Origin: Lachnospiraceae bacterium
GTDB taxonomy: Bacteria; Bacillota; Clostridia; Lachnospirales; Lachnospiraceae
Direction: 5' to 3'
Length of the DNA: 46,106 nucleotides
Assembly: GCA_017889125.1 (NCBI GenBank)
Contig: JAGHER010000054.1
Location: 1 to 46,106, forward strand
Position numbers and translations under genes: made by a program. This document shows, piece by piece, positions 27,149 to 37,809 of the stretch (position 1 is the stretch's first letter; each line of letters opens with the position of its first letter). Under the pieces are notes generated by a model. That model made no database searches. It was not told the DNA's origin and was given only the letters and a program-made list of their open reading frames with translations.

Positions 27149-27602
27149 GATTTTCGAAGCCGCGGCGGAGACTGGAGGATTTGGCATCCGGCGGCTTTGG
27201 AAAATTGTTTTGTGATTAATCAGATGGAGGTCGAAATAAGAGAATGATTCTTGCAAGATAGTGTTATGAGGCATGGAGATTTCAGGAGACGTGGGTCTCT
27301 TCTGGAGGCGCGGGAAAGAGACGGCGCTTTTTGGAAGAGCCTGATTTTGCCGTGCGCATTGCAGGAAGCATTACATTTCGAACCTCTTTTTCAGCTTTTA
27401 TAGAAATACGTCAGACGAGTGGAGCCGGGAAAACACAGAGTCGGGGTCTCCGGAAATCGAAATTCGCCGGAACGAGGATGCGTTTCCCGGGAATGGATTG
27501 GCTTTACGGGTCGGACGGATATGCTGACAGCAGAGGCTGCGGGAATGTTTATGATTCCTGCGGCCTTTTTGTATGCGCCGGATTTTATGAGGAGGCGGTT
27601 TT

Positions 27603-29204
27603 ATGTCAATGATTCAGGTGAGGAATTTAACCTTTTCCTATGAAGGAAGCCCGGAGCCGGTTTTTGAAAATGTGTCATTTTGCATTGATACAGATTGGAA
27701 GCTGGGATTTACCGGGCGGAACGGACGGGGGAAGACCACCTTTTTGAAGCTTTTGATGAAGGAGTATGAATATAGCGGGAGCATTCAGACGGATGCGGTG
27801 TTTGATTATTTTCCTTTTTCTCCGGAAAATGAGGAGCAGGATACGATTCTGGTGGCGGGGGAGGTGTGCCCGGATTACGATTACTGGCGGCTGGTAAAGG
27901 AGCTTTCCCGGCTTAAGGTGGAGGAAGAGGTGCTTTTTAGGCCCTTTAACACCCTGTCTCAGGGGGAGCGGACGAAGATTCTGCTGGCGCTGCTTTTTTT
28001 GAAGGAGGAGCATTTTCTGCTGATTGACGAGCCCACCAATCATTTAGACCAGGAGGGACGGGAAGTGATGGCGGAGTATCTGAGCAGGAAGCGGGGATTT
28101 ATCCTGGTTTCCCATGACCGGGCATTTCTTGACCGGGCAGTGGATCACATGCTGGTGATTAACAAAAATTCCATTCAGGTGCAGAAGGGAAATTTTTCTT
28201 CCTGGTACAGTAATAAGCAGAAGCAGGATGCATTTGAGGAAGGGGAAAATGAAAAGCGCAGAAAGGAAATCCGGCGGCTTTCAGCGGCGGCCGAGCGGAC
28301 GGAGCGCTGGGCAAATCAGGCGGAGAGCCTGAAGCTGGGAAAGAAGGGCGCAGCGGTCTTTGGCATTGACCGGCCCAACCGGGATTACCTGGGAGAGAAA
28401 TCCCGGAAAATGCAGCAGCGGCGGAAGAATCTGGAAAAGCGCAGGGAGGCGGCTGTCCAGGAAAAGAAGGAGCTGCTTCACGATGTGGAGTCTGCGGAGG
28501 AGATTAAGCTGTTTCCTGGGGTCTGGAGGCAGGAGCGGCTGATCTGGATGCGGGAGGGACGGATCGCGTACGGAGAGCGGACGATTCTTTCCAATGTCAA
28601 TCTGGAAATCCGGCGGGGGGAGCGGCTGGTGCTTCAGGGGTCGAATGGCTGCGGAAAGTCCAGTATATTGAAGGCGATTTTGCAGATAGCCGGAGCTGGC
28701 GGAACGGAGAGTGCCGGGAGCGGGGCAGAGTCTTGCGGGGCTTTCGGGCATCTTCGGTATGAGGGCGAGATGTATCTGGGGGCAGGGATGGAGATTTCCT
28801 ATGTGTCACAGGATACCTCGGGGCTCTCGGGAAGTCTTTCGGATTATGCGGTTCGGGAGGGTGTGGAGGAGAGCTTGCTGAAAAGCCTTCTGCGGAAGCT
28901 GGACTTTTCCAGAGAGCAGCTTTCCCGGCCCATGGAAACCTTCAGCCAGGGGCAGAAGAAAAAGGTGCTTCTGGCAGCCAGCCTTTGCCGGCAGGCCCAT
29001 CTGTATCTGTGGGATGAACCGCTGAATTATATCGACGTGTTTTCTCGAATGCAGATTGAGGCGCTGATTGCGCGGTTCCAGCCCACAATGGTGCTGATTG
29101 AGCATGACCGGGCCTTTACGGAAAAGGTGGGGAGCCGGTTTATCCAGGTGAGGGATTTTTTCGCAAGTGCAGATGAAAGGGTTTCTTTAGGGAAACGCAG
29201 ATGA
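27603..29204 (+). CDS. ABC-F type ATPase, Lsa-like putative ribosomal protection protein
   Basis: Two ABC domains, no TM: GRNGRGKTTFLKLL, LSQGERTKILLALLFLKEEHFLLIDEPTNHLD; GSNGCGKSSILKAIL, FSQGQKKKVLLAASLCRQAHLYLWDEPLNYIDVFSRMQIE. Confidence 0.85.
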   Translation: MSMIQVRNLTFSYEGSPEPVFENVSFCIDTDWKLGFTGRNGRGKTTFLKLLMKEYEYSGSIQTDAVFDYFPFSPENEEQDTILVAGEVCPDYDYWRLVKELSRLKVEEEVLFRPFNTLSQGERTKILLALLFLKEEHFLLIDEPTNHLDQEGREVMAEYLSRKRGFILVSHDRAFLDRAVDHMLVINKNSIQVQKGNFSSWYSNKQKQDAFEEGENEKRRKEIRRLSAAAERTERWANQAESLKLGKKGAAVFGIDRPNRDYLGEKSRKMQQRRKNLEKRREAAVQEKKELLHDVESAEEIKLFPGVWRQERLIWMREGRIAYGERTILSNVNLEIRRGERLVLQGSNGCGKSSILKAILQIAGAGGTESAGSGAESCGAFGHLRYEGEMYLGAGMEISYVSQDTSGLSGSLSDYAVREGVEESLLKSLLRKLDFSREQLSRPMETFSQGQKKKVLLAASLCRQAHLYLWDEPLNYIDVFSRMQIEALIARFQPTMVLIEHDRAFTEKVGSRFIQVRDFFASADERVSLGKRR

Positions 29205-29314
29205 AAGCGTTTCCCGTGCCGGATTTGCGCTGCGAAGCAGCAATTTCCCTTGCAAATCCGTGCACATCCACCGGAGGTTCTAAGGAAACGTTTGTTTAAT
29301 CAGCGTTTCCTTAG
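29190..29314. repeat. Cluster of three inverted repeats plus a 17-bp direct repeat
   Basis: GGGAAACGC/GCGTTTCCC; GGATTTGC/GCAAATCC enclosing GCTGCgaaGCAGC; CTAAGGAAACG/CGTTTCCTTAG; direct repeat GCAGATGAAAGsGTTTC at 29169 and 29197. Confidence 0.8.
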
Positions 29315-29319
29315 AAACG

Positions 29320-29348
29320 TTGTAATTATCTGGGAAACATTGTATACT
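29320..29348 (+). promoter_or_regulatory. Promoter upstream of the large surface protein
   Basis: TTGTAA - 17 nt - TATACT. Confidence 0.4.
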
Positions 29349-29464
29349 GGAAGCAGGAACCCATAGAGGAAATTTGCAGGCGGCTGGGGACAAATACAGC
29401 GGCCTTTACGGAAGCAAAGCCGCCATGAAGCGGCACGGACGGATCTGGAAACGGAGGAGAAAAT

Positions 29465-32400
29465 ATGGGGAGGAAGAGAAAGACTGCAGCAGGGCTCTGC
29501 GTATTGATGTTTATGCAGGCGCTGGTTCCCGGGGAAACGGCCTGGGCCGGGAATACGGGGAAGATGCTGGCTGCGGAGGAATCCGCAGAGACGGCAGAGG
29601 AATCGGGGAAAGCTGCGCAGAAATCTGAGAAGGCCACAGAGGAATCTGCGGAGACAACAAAAGAAAAGAGAAAAAGCAGCGGCCAGGAGACGGAGAGTGC
29701 CAGCCAGAAAATAGCGGAGAAAGAAACAGCGGAAGCAGAAACCGCGGAACCAGAAACAACGGAGCCAGGGACAACGGAGCCAGAGATAACGGAACCAGAA
29801 ACAACGGAACCAGAAACGGCTGAACAGGAAATGGCTGAACCGGAGACTGACGAACCGGAAACTACCCAGCCGGAGACCACGGAGAAGGGGAATGCGAGAC
29901 GGCAGGAGAAGCCGGAGGAGGAGACGCAGGAGCCGGAATCCAGGGCGGCTAAGACGGAGACTGGTGCGGAGAAAAAGGATCTGGAAGAGAAGGAGACTTC
30001 TCTGGGGATTGAAGTGACTGCCGATGCGGAGCGGGCCCGGGTATTTTGCCAGCTTTCCGTTCAGGCGCCAGAGGAGGCTTACCTTCAGCTTACCATTCCG
30101 CAGATGTTTGCCGTGGAGGAGATTTCCCGGGAGGATGAGGACGGAAGGAAAACCGTGCTGACGGAAGGTGAGGACTGGGAAGTTAAGGACGGAGAGGTGC
30201 TTTGCCGCTTAGAAAAGCAGGGCGGGGAAATGCTGTACGAGATTTCCATGGGCCTTAATGGGGAGGCCATGAAGAACTATATGGAAAGCGGCGAGGCGCT
30301 GGAGGCAGAGTTTTCAGGTGCAGTGTCCCTACTGGATCAGAAGGATAAGGTTCTGGCAGAGAAGGATTTTCCGAAGGAAACGCTAAGCCTGAGGCCGTTT
30401 CTTGAAAAGGAGGCCCAGGGCCAGGGACGCGCACAGAAGACCTTTGCCTGGACGGACTGGGTGAATCTGGGGGCAAATCCTGGGAAGGGCTATCTGGCGG
30501 CAGTGATTGAGGATCTGGAGGGCGGCCACCATTTTGACTTTGAAAACGGATGTGTGATGCTGCTGGACTCCCAGGGGGAGGTAAAGGAAGAAATCCCGGT
30601 AACCAAGGTGCAGCCGGACCGGTCTGGGGCTTTTGGGGAAATCTTTACGGCGGAGGATGCCAGAGAGCTTTTGGGCGGCATTTCCGGCGCTGGTTTTTAT
30701 TCTTATGAGGATGATGAGGAGCAGCAGAATGGGATTCTCATTGTGCCGGTAGAGGCGCAGGCGGAGCTGACGGGGATTTCTTACCGGACCAGAGTATCTG
30801 CTGCAGAGGAGCCGGGGATTTATCAGTGGAGTGCGGCGCTGGAGAGCGGCAGCAAGTTTTTATGGGAACAGGCTGAGCCTGTTCCGGAGGAGGAGACAAA
30901 ATACGAAGCTGGGAAGGATTATGAAGCCGGACGGGATTATGAAGCTGGACGGGATGGGGCCGGGAAAAATGAGGATGAAGCATCTGCAGAAGCTGGAGCA
31001 GAGGATATGGATGTAAGCAAGCTTCTTCATCCGGTGTGGGAGATCCGCGCAGCGCGGATTTCTGCAGACAAGGAGCCTGGGGAGAAGGCGCAGACCTTTG
31101 CGGCTAAGAGCATCTGGCTGTCCAAGGAGGCCTCCTGCAGCTTAGTGAGCCAGCAGCCGGGCGAGGATGGGTACAGTCTGGAGACGGGAACAGCCGTCTG
31201 GGATTTCCTGGTGAATCAGAATGGAGAGGATGTAAAGGAAGCGGTGATTACCCGGGAGCTTCGCGGCAGTGAGCAGAGCTTTTCCGGAGCCATCTCCGAT
31301 GGGAAGGAAATTACGGCGGTGCTCTGCCGGGGAGATGCGTCATGGGAGGATGAAACGGAGGAGGCTGTGATCCTTCCTTATGAGGAATGGGAGGAAATGC
31401 AGGAATCAGAAGAGGCATCTTCGGATTTTTATGGTTATTATGTGCTGGATCAGCAGGAGGAAACAGAGCGGCTGGAGATCCATCTGTTTCAGCTGGGCCA
31501 GGCGGCGTGCCGGTTTTCCGTGGAGACGAAGGTGAAGGACGGAGCCTTTGCTGCGTGGAGTGAGGAATTTTCCATTTCCTCTGGGGATACGGCGTATACG
31601 GCGGTGCTGGAGAACCGTGATGGGCAGGTGCAGCAGACGGAAGGCGAATGCGGCACGGAAATCCCTGCAGAGAATGCCTGGCTTCTTTTGGAGGCCGCCG
31701 AGGGGTATGATTATGCTGACCACAGTCTGGAGCTGGAGATGACGGTGAATCCGGATGGGCGCAGTCTGACGGATCCGGAGGTCATGGTGACCTTGTCGGA
31801 TGGCCTGGAGCAGGTGGAGATCCGACAGGTGACGGCCTGGGAGAAGGATGGACGGCAGGAGGATATTACAGAGGAAGAATGGATTTGGGCAGAGGAAGAG
31901 GCGCCGGATGAGCGGACTGGCGAGAGCCATGTGCTCTTTTCCTGGCGGGAAGCCAAAGAGGATGAGGAAAGGCCCTCGGAGAATACCACATACCGGATTC
32001 GTTTCCGCTGCAGGATGTCAGAGGATATGCGCAATGAAAGCTTCCTTTCCGGCGATGAGGAGGTGCTTTTTGCCAGTGCCCAGCTGACGGGCAATGCGGG
32101 AGCTTCCGGTGAGGAGGAGGCCATTGCCGGGGCGGAGGCTAAGGTGTCCATAGAATGGAATTCTGCCGCGGCCGCAGGCGAGGGCTACTATCTGGAAAAC
32201 CGCTACAGTCAGGAGAATTCCCGCTGGGATGGAACACGGATGCCAAGGGCAGAGTGGAGGGTGGTGATTAACCGCAATGAAGGCGATCTGACTGGTGCAC
32301 GGTTTGTGCTGGAATGGCCGGATTCCCTTCAGGCAGATCCCGCATCCCTTCGCATTTATATGGCACAGCTGGATGAGACGGGCGGGCTTGGCAGTGAACG

Positions 32401-34690
32401 TCAGCAGATCTGGCCTTACGAGGATGCGGAGGATGAAGAAGAGGCCCGCAGCCTTCTGCCGGAGGATCAGGTAAAGGCGGAGGCGGATGAACTGGAAATT
32501 ATCCTGCCGGACAGCCTTGCCGGACGGACGCTCTGCGTGGAGCTTACTACCTTTGTCCAGGCGGATATGGAGGAGTCGGATTTTGCTGCTGTATATCGGC
32601 TGGAGCGGGATGCGGACACGTTAGAATCAGGAGAATTCAGCGTAAACGGGGCAAGAGCGGTGTCTATTCTGGAGGCCGCAGAGAAAAACAGGATCCCCTC
32701 GGCGGCGGTGATGCTGACCAGTGCAAATTCAGACAGCGGACAGCCCTACGGCCTGTCTGGCGCAGTGTACCGGCTGACCAGGATGGAAGCGATCGATGAG
32801 GATGGCCAGTGGGATTCCTTCGAAGAGGCAGATGCAGGAAAGGATGAAAGCGGGGCAGTGATGACTGCGGCTGCGGAGGATGGCGGTCAGGCGGCATTCC
32901 TCTTCCTTGAGGAGGACACCCTTTACAAGCTGGAGGAGATCCAGCCGGCAGAAGGGTATGAGCCCTGGGAGGAGGCCAGATATCTGGTTCTTCTGGATAA
33001 GCTTACGGAAAGCGATTTCCCGCAGGAGGATGAGGAGCATAAACTGTACGCCGGAGAGACCCAGGTGCGGATTCGGGAGGAGAAGAGCCTGGACAGGTGG
33101 AAGTCCGGCGAAGAAACGGTCAGAGGCGGCCGGCTGGAATTTTACGTGGAGGATCAGGAAGGAAATCCTCTGGAAAACGTAAGCTGCAGCCTGACCTATG
33201 CTGCTTATGAGCAGGAAAAGACGGGAAGGCTTAAGTCAAGACAGGCGACCAGCGATAAAGACGGCCTGGTAGTATTTGACGGGCTGGATCCTCTGATGGA
33301 GGGCAAGGAGGGTTATGAGATTCATGTGACGGCGCCTTACGGCATGGAAGACCCGGCGGAATTTTCAGCCGGGACAGCTGTTGAGGAGGACGGAAGCTTC
33401 CGTACCTGGGTAGAGGGCAAGGCAGCCCGGCAGGAGGAGGACGGGATTTATGTAACCTGTCTTCCGGCATCTGCAGATGTACGGATCCCGGTTACGGATC
33501 AGAATGGAAATCTTCTTGCTGGCTGCGGCCTGGAGCTGCAGGTGGAGCGGCTAGAGGAGCCGGAGGAGGAAGCGGAAAGAGAGAAAGAAAATTCCCAGGA
33601 GGAAACCGCCGCCCGGTTTGCTTCTTACCAGCCCATGCCGTCGGCGGCAGAGGATGGAAGCGGCTGCATTACGCTGACGGATCTTCCCTACGGAACCTAC
33701 CGCGTGTTCGGGGGCCGGTCGATTATGACGCTGATTCTGGATGAGGATGGAGTAGAAGGCTGGCTTGAGCCGGTGGAGGCGGAGAGTGAGCGGGGGGACC
33801 GAAAGACAGTACGCCTTGAGCTTGAACCGGATGAGCATGGAGTTTACACAGCTGCAGAGGAAGACGGCTGGTATATGGAAGAATTCCTTCCGAGAAGGCC
33901 GGCGAGCTTCCGGCTAAGAGAAAGCGGTCTGGAGGATTCTGCCGTATCTGGAAGCCGCTTCCTGGTATATGAGACCTGGAGCGACCGTCTGGTTGGCGAA
34001 TTAAAGGAAAGCAGCCAGGAGGCGGGACTTTACCAGCTGACGGCCTCAGAGCGGCCGGAGGCTGTCCTGATCAATGACCGGGGACTTTCCTACATTGAGG
34101 ACGGAAAAGTTCTGCCGGGAACCTACGCTGTGTGGGAGATTCAGGCGGCGGAGGGCTTCAGCCCGGATGGCAGCGGCGTCTGGTATTTTCAGTCTGGCGG
34201 AGAAGAAGGCCCCATTGGAAATGAAGCGCTGATCGATGGCGGCGGGCAGGAAAAGCCTTTTGAAAATTCGGTTATCCGCTGCCAGGTGCCTTTCCTTCTG
34301 ACTCCGGAAATGGAGGAGCCAGAGGATAACGGGCAGGAGAAGCCGGAGAATGGAGAACAGGCATCTGCCAGACAGGAAAATGCGGCAGAGGAAAAGTCTG
34401 CCAAAGCAGGATCTCTGACAGTAACCCTTCGCGGAACGGCATGGGGAAGCGGAAATGCTGCCGGTGATTATGAGGCAGAGTTAACGTGCGCAGTCGGCGA
34501 AAGCCTGAGGGAAGCCTTTGACCAGGTCCCCGTGGGAATTTACATTCTGCGCATAGATCCGGATTCCATGGAGAACCTGACGGCTTCGCCTGGCATCCAG
34601 GTGCAGGTGCAGTATGACGGCCAGGTGATTTTCCGCACCATCGGCGGCCGCCTCCTGGAGGAAGGCGAGCTGACTTATGGGCTGCGGTAG
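29465..34690 (+). CDS. Large secreted SpaA-like (prealbumin-fold) surface protein, 1741 aa
   Basis: Signal peptide MGRKRKTAAGLCVLMFMQALVPGETAWAG; T/E/P-rich stalk; SpaA-type segments (YGLSGAVYRLTRMEA...LYKLEEIQPAEGYEPW; AVSGSRFLVYETW...VWEIQAAEGFSPDG); no LPXTG or C-terminal TM. Confidence 0.75.
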   Translation: MGRKRKTAAGLCVLMFMQALVPGETAWAGNTGKMLAAEESAETAEESGKAAQKSEKATEESAETTKEKRKSSGQETESASQKIAEKETAEAETAEPETTEPGTTEPEITEPETTEPETAEQEMAEPETDEPETTQPETTEKGNARRQEKPEEETQEPESRAAKTETGAEKKDLEEKETSLGIEVTADAERARVFCQLSVQAPEEAYLQLTIPQMFAVEEISREDEDGRKTVLTEGEDWEVKDGEVLCRLEKQGGEMLYEISMGLNGEAMKNYMESGEALEAEFSGAVSLLDQKDKVLAEKDFPKETLSLRPFLEKEAQGQGRAQKTFAWTDWVNLGANPGKGYLAAVIEDLEGGHHFDFENGCVMLLDSQGEVKEEIPVTKVQPDRSGAFGEIFTAEDARELLGGISGAGFYSYEDDEEQQNGILIVPVEAQAELTGISYRTRVSAAEEPGIYQWSAALESGSKFLWEQAEPVPEEETKYEAGKDYEAGRDYEAGRDGAGKNEDEASAEAGAEDMDVSKLLHPVWEIRAARISADKEPGEKAQTFAAKSIWLSKEASCSLVSQQPGEDGYSLETGTAVWDFLVNQNGEDVKEAVITRELRGSEQSFSGAISDGKEITAVLCRGDASWEDETEEAVILPYEEWEEMQESEEASSDFYGYYVLDQQEETERLEIHLFQLGQAACRFSVETKVKDGAFAAWSEEFSISSGDTAYTAVLENRDGQVQQTEGECGTEIPAENAWLLLEAAEGYDYADHSLELEMTVNPDGRSLTDPEVMVTLSDGLEQVEIRQVTAWEKDGRQEDITEEEWIWAEEEAPDERTGESHVLFSWREAKEDEERPSENTTYRIRFRCRMSEDMRNESFLSGDEEVLFASAQLTGNAGASGEEEAIAGAEAKVSIEWNSAAAAGEGYYLENRYSQENSRWDGTRMPRAEWRVVINRNEGDLTGARFVLEWPDSLQADPASLRIYMAQLDETGGLGSERQQIWPYEDAEDEEEARSLLPEDQVKAEADELEIILPDSLAGRTLCVELTTFVQADMEESDFAAVYRLERDADTLESGEFSVNGARAVSILEAAEKNRIPSAAVMLTSANSDSGQPYGLSGAVYRLTRMEAIDEDGQWDSFEEADAGKDESGAVMTAAAEDGGQAAFLFLEEDTLYKLEEIQPAEGYEPWEEARYLVLLDKLTESDFPQEDEEHKLYAGETQVRIREEKSLDRWKSGEETVRGGRLEFYVEDQEGNPLENVSCSLTYAAYEQEKTGRLKSRQATSDKDGLVVFDGLDPLMEGKEGYEIHVTAPYGMEDPAEFSAGTAVEEDGSFRTWVEGKAARQEEDGIYVTCLPASADVRIPVTDQNGNLLAGCGLELQVERLEEPEEEAEREKENSQEETAARFASYQPMPSAAEDGSGCITLTDLPYGTYRVFGGRSIMTLILDEDGVEGWLEPVEAESERGDRKTVRLELEPDEHGVYTAAEEDGWYMEEFLPRRPASFRLRESGLEDSAVSGSRFLVYETWSDRLVGELKESSQEAGLYQLTASERPEAVLINDRGLSYIEDGKVLPGTYAVWEIQAAEGFSPDGSGVWYFQSGGEEGPIGNEALIDGGGQEKPFENSVIRCQVPFLLTPEMEEPEDNGQEKPENGEQASARQENAAEEKSAKAGSLTVTLRGTAWGSGNAAGDYEAELTCAVGESLREAFDQVPVGIYILRIDPDSMENLTASPGIQVQVQYDGQVIFRTIGGRLLEEGELTYGLR

Positions 34691-34751
34691 ATTTAAGAAA
34701 GAGCTGATCGGCGCTTCTGTGCCGGAACCGGAGGACAACAGAGAGGAGTAG

Positions 34752-35600
34752 ATGATGAAAAAGGGCAGGAAGAGGCTGTACGATGTGCTGTTTGCATTGT
34801 GCATCCTGGTATTTGTGGGAAGCGGCTGTATGCTGATTCAAAAGATTGCCGCGCAGAAGAAGAATGACGGACGGCTGGAGGATTTGTCCAGTCTGGTAAC
34901 GGCGCAGCTGGAGACGGAGGCCCAGACTGCGGCGGATGAGGAGGATAAAGAGGAGGAGATACAGGAGAAGACCCTGACGCCCGAAGAGATTCGGGCGGCC
35001 AGGCTGGCCCGGCTGGAAGCATACCAGAAGGTTAAAGAGCTGAATGAGGATATGGTAGGCTGGGTAAAGGTGGAGGGCACGAAGATTGATTACCCGGTGC
35101 TTCAGAGCCTGTACAGTCCGAACTTTTATCTGACCCATGATTTTGACAAGAAAAAAAGTGTCTACGGGGCTCCCTACGTGGCAGAGGAGTGCGATCTGAC
35201 TCAGGATTGTCCCAACATTCTGGTATATGGGCATCACATGAAGAATGGAAGCATGTTTGCTGCCCTGGACGGGTATCTGGATAAGCGCTTTTACGAGGAG
35301 CATCCGATTGTCCAGTTTGACACCATGGATTCTTACGGAGATTATCAGGTAATGGCTGTATTTTCCATGAGTGCGGTAGATCAGAACAATCCCCTTTACA
35401 GCTGGATTTCTGCAGGGAATGAGGAGGCCTTTAACAATTATGTTTCTTATGTAAAGGCCCAGTCGGTCTATGATACCGGGGTGGATGCCCAGTGGGGAGA
35501 TCATCTCCTGAGCCTGATTACCTGTGAATATACCCACCAGGACGGCCGACTGATTGTGGTGGCAAAGAAGCTGGAGGAAATGGAGACAGCTGAAAAATAA
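34752..35600 (+). CDS. srtB: Class B sortase
   Basis: N-terminal TM; DMVGWVKVEGTKIDYPVLQ; NILVYGHHMKNGSMFAAL; LSLITCEYTHQDGRLIVVAKK catalytic Cys. Confidence 0.92.
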   Translation: MMKKGRKRLYDVLFALCILVFVGSGCMLIQKIAAQKKNDGRLEDLSSLVTAQLETEAQTAADEEDKEEEIQEKTLTPEEIRAARLARLEAYQKVKELNEDMVGWVKVEGTKIDYPVLQSLYSPNFYLTHDFDKKKSVYGAPYVAEECDLTQDCPNILVYGHHMKNGSMFAALDGYLDKRFYEEHPIVQFDTMDSYGDYQVMAVFSMSAVDQNNPLYSWISAGNEEAFNNYVSYVKAQSVYDTGVDAQWGDHLLSLITCEYTHQDGRLIVVAKKLEEMETAEK

Positions 35601-35673
35601 TCGATAAATAGTGACAAAATGTCCAAAAAACACCGAATAATTATGAATAAACTGTTAAATGCGTAAAAAATAC

Positions 35674-35703
35674 TGGACAAGGAGTTAAAAAAATGTTTAT
35701 AAT
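35674..35703 (+). promoter_or_regulatory. Promoter for the atp operon
   Basis: TGGACA - 18 nt - TATAAT. Confidence 0.5.
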
Positions 35704-35741
35704 ACGCTATATGCAGTTATCGTAGGAAAGCAGGTGAAATC

Positions 35742-36170
35742 ATGAGATACAAGAAGCAGGTGTTCCGCAGCCTTGCTATGGTAACCCAGCTCGGTATCAG
35801 CGTGATGACACCTGTTTTTTTATGTATATTTGTAGGCTGTTGGGTAGACACTCATTTTAAGACGAAAACCCTGCTTTTTTTTGTGATCATCGGTATCCTG
35901 GCAGGAGGCCGCTGCGGCTGGCAGATGGTGAAGATGACCCTGGCAGCCGGAGAAAAGGATGACCGGCAGGAGAAGGAAGCAGAGGAGGAGCGCCGCAGGC
36001 GAAGGGATAAGCCGGCGGTAAGCCGCCCCAAGCAGCCCAGCCGCGTGCTGGGACGGGATGAGGCGGGACGCTCGTTAACCGGCGTTTCCTTAAAAGAGAG
36101 TCTCCCGGAGACCGGCGGCGGGCCGGGGAAAGACGAGCAGAAAGGCGGGACGGACAGACTTGACGGATAG
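35742..36170 (+). CDS. AtpZ/AtpI family protein with long charged C-terminal tail
   Basis: Two TMs (TQLGISVMTPVFLCIFVGCWVD; LLFFVIIGILAGGRCGWQMV), first gene of atp operon. Confidence 0.75.
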   Translation: MRYKKQVFRSLAMVTQLGISVMTPVFLCIFVGCWVDTHFKTKTLLFFVIIGILAGGRCGWQMVKMTLAAGEKDDRQEKEAEEERRRRRDKPAVSRPKQPSRVLGRDEAGRSLTGVSLKESLPETGGGPGKDEQKGGTDRLDG

Positions 36171-36663
36171 GACAAAGCAGCTGTTTTTGCAGATGTCGGC
36201 GGGTATTTTTTTGTGGAATCTGCTTCTGGCAGCCGTCGGCTTTATACTGGCTCCCGCATTGGGATGGACCCGCTCTTCCGTGCTTCTTGGTGTGCTTCTT
36301 GGCGCCGTCTGTGCGGAGCTTATGCTGTTTCACATGGCGGTGATTACCGAGCGGGTGCTGAGCAGCGGAAACGAAGCCTATGCCAATAAGACCATGCTGG
36401 TTCATTCCATCCTCCGGAAGCTGGTCTTTTTTGTGCTTCTGGCGGTTATCCTGTGGAAAATTCCCCAGATCAATGCCCTGGGGGTAGTGCTGGGGGTCAT
36501 GGGGCTTAAGGCCGGGGCGTACCTGCAGCCGGTGCTGTTTCGAAGCCGCGATGTGGGAGAGGCTGTGCCGGACCTGGACGGGGCCGACCCGGCAGATATC
36601 GCTCATGAATCGGATACCCCCGCCTTACAAGAAAATAATAATCCGGAGAGAAAGGAGGAATAG
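36160..36663 (+). CDS. ATP synthase subunit I-like (TTG start)
   Basis: Four hydrophobic segments; between atpZ-like gene and atpB; overlaps upstream gene. Confidence 0.7.
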   Translation: MTDRTKQLFLQMSAGIFLWNLLLAAVGFILAPALGWTRSSVLLGVLLGAVCAELMLFHMAVITERVLSSGNEAYANKTMLVHSILRKLVFFVLLAVILWKIPQINALGVVLGVMGLKAGAYLQPVLFRSRDVGEAVPDLDGADPADIAHESDTPALQENNNPERKEE

Positions 36664-36665
36664 GT

Positions 36666-37690
<1,025 letters not shown>

Positions 37691-37809
37691 TTTCTTTCCT
37701 TAGCGAAGGATGCAGAGACAAAAATCTGCGGGCCGCGCGCGGTTTGCTGCCCTGATGAACGGGGCGGCGGCTTGATTGTGTGTGCCAAAGCAGGAAAGGA
37801 GGGAAGGCC

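Noticed and set aside
27331-27612. 93-aa ORF in the ABC-F leader as a possible protein gene
   Set aside because: No domain, poor composition and no clear RBS; at most a leader ORF.
34272-35633. 453-aa minus-strand ORF opposite srtB and the end of the giant protein
   Set aside because: Antisense shadow ORF caused by codon bias; the plus-strand sortase is unambiguous.
36090-36125. LPETGGG string in the AtpZ-like protein tail, close to a sortase gene
   Set aside because: It lies in a predicted cytoplasmic charged tail with no following TM or basic tail, so it is most likely a chance match to the sortase A motif.
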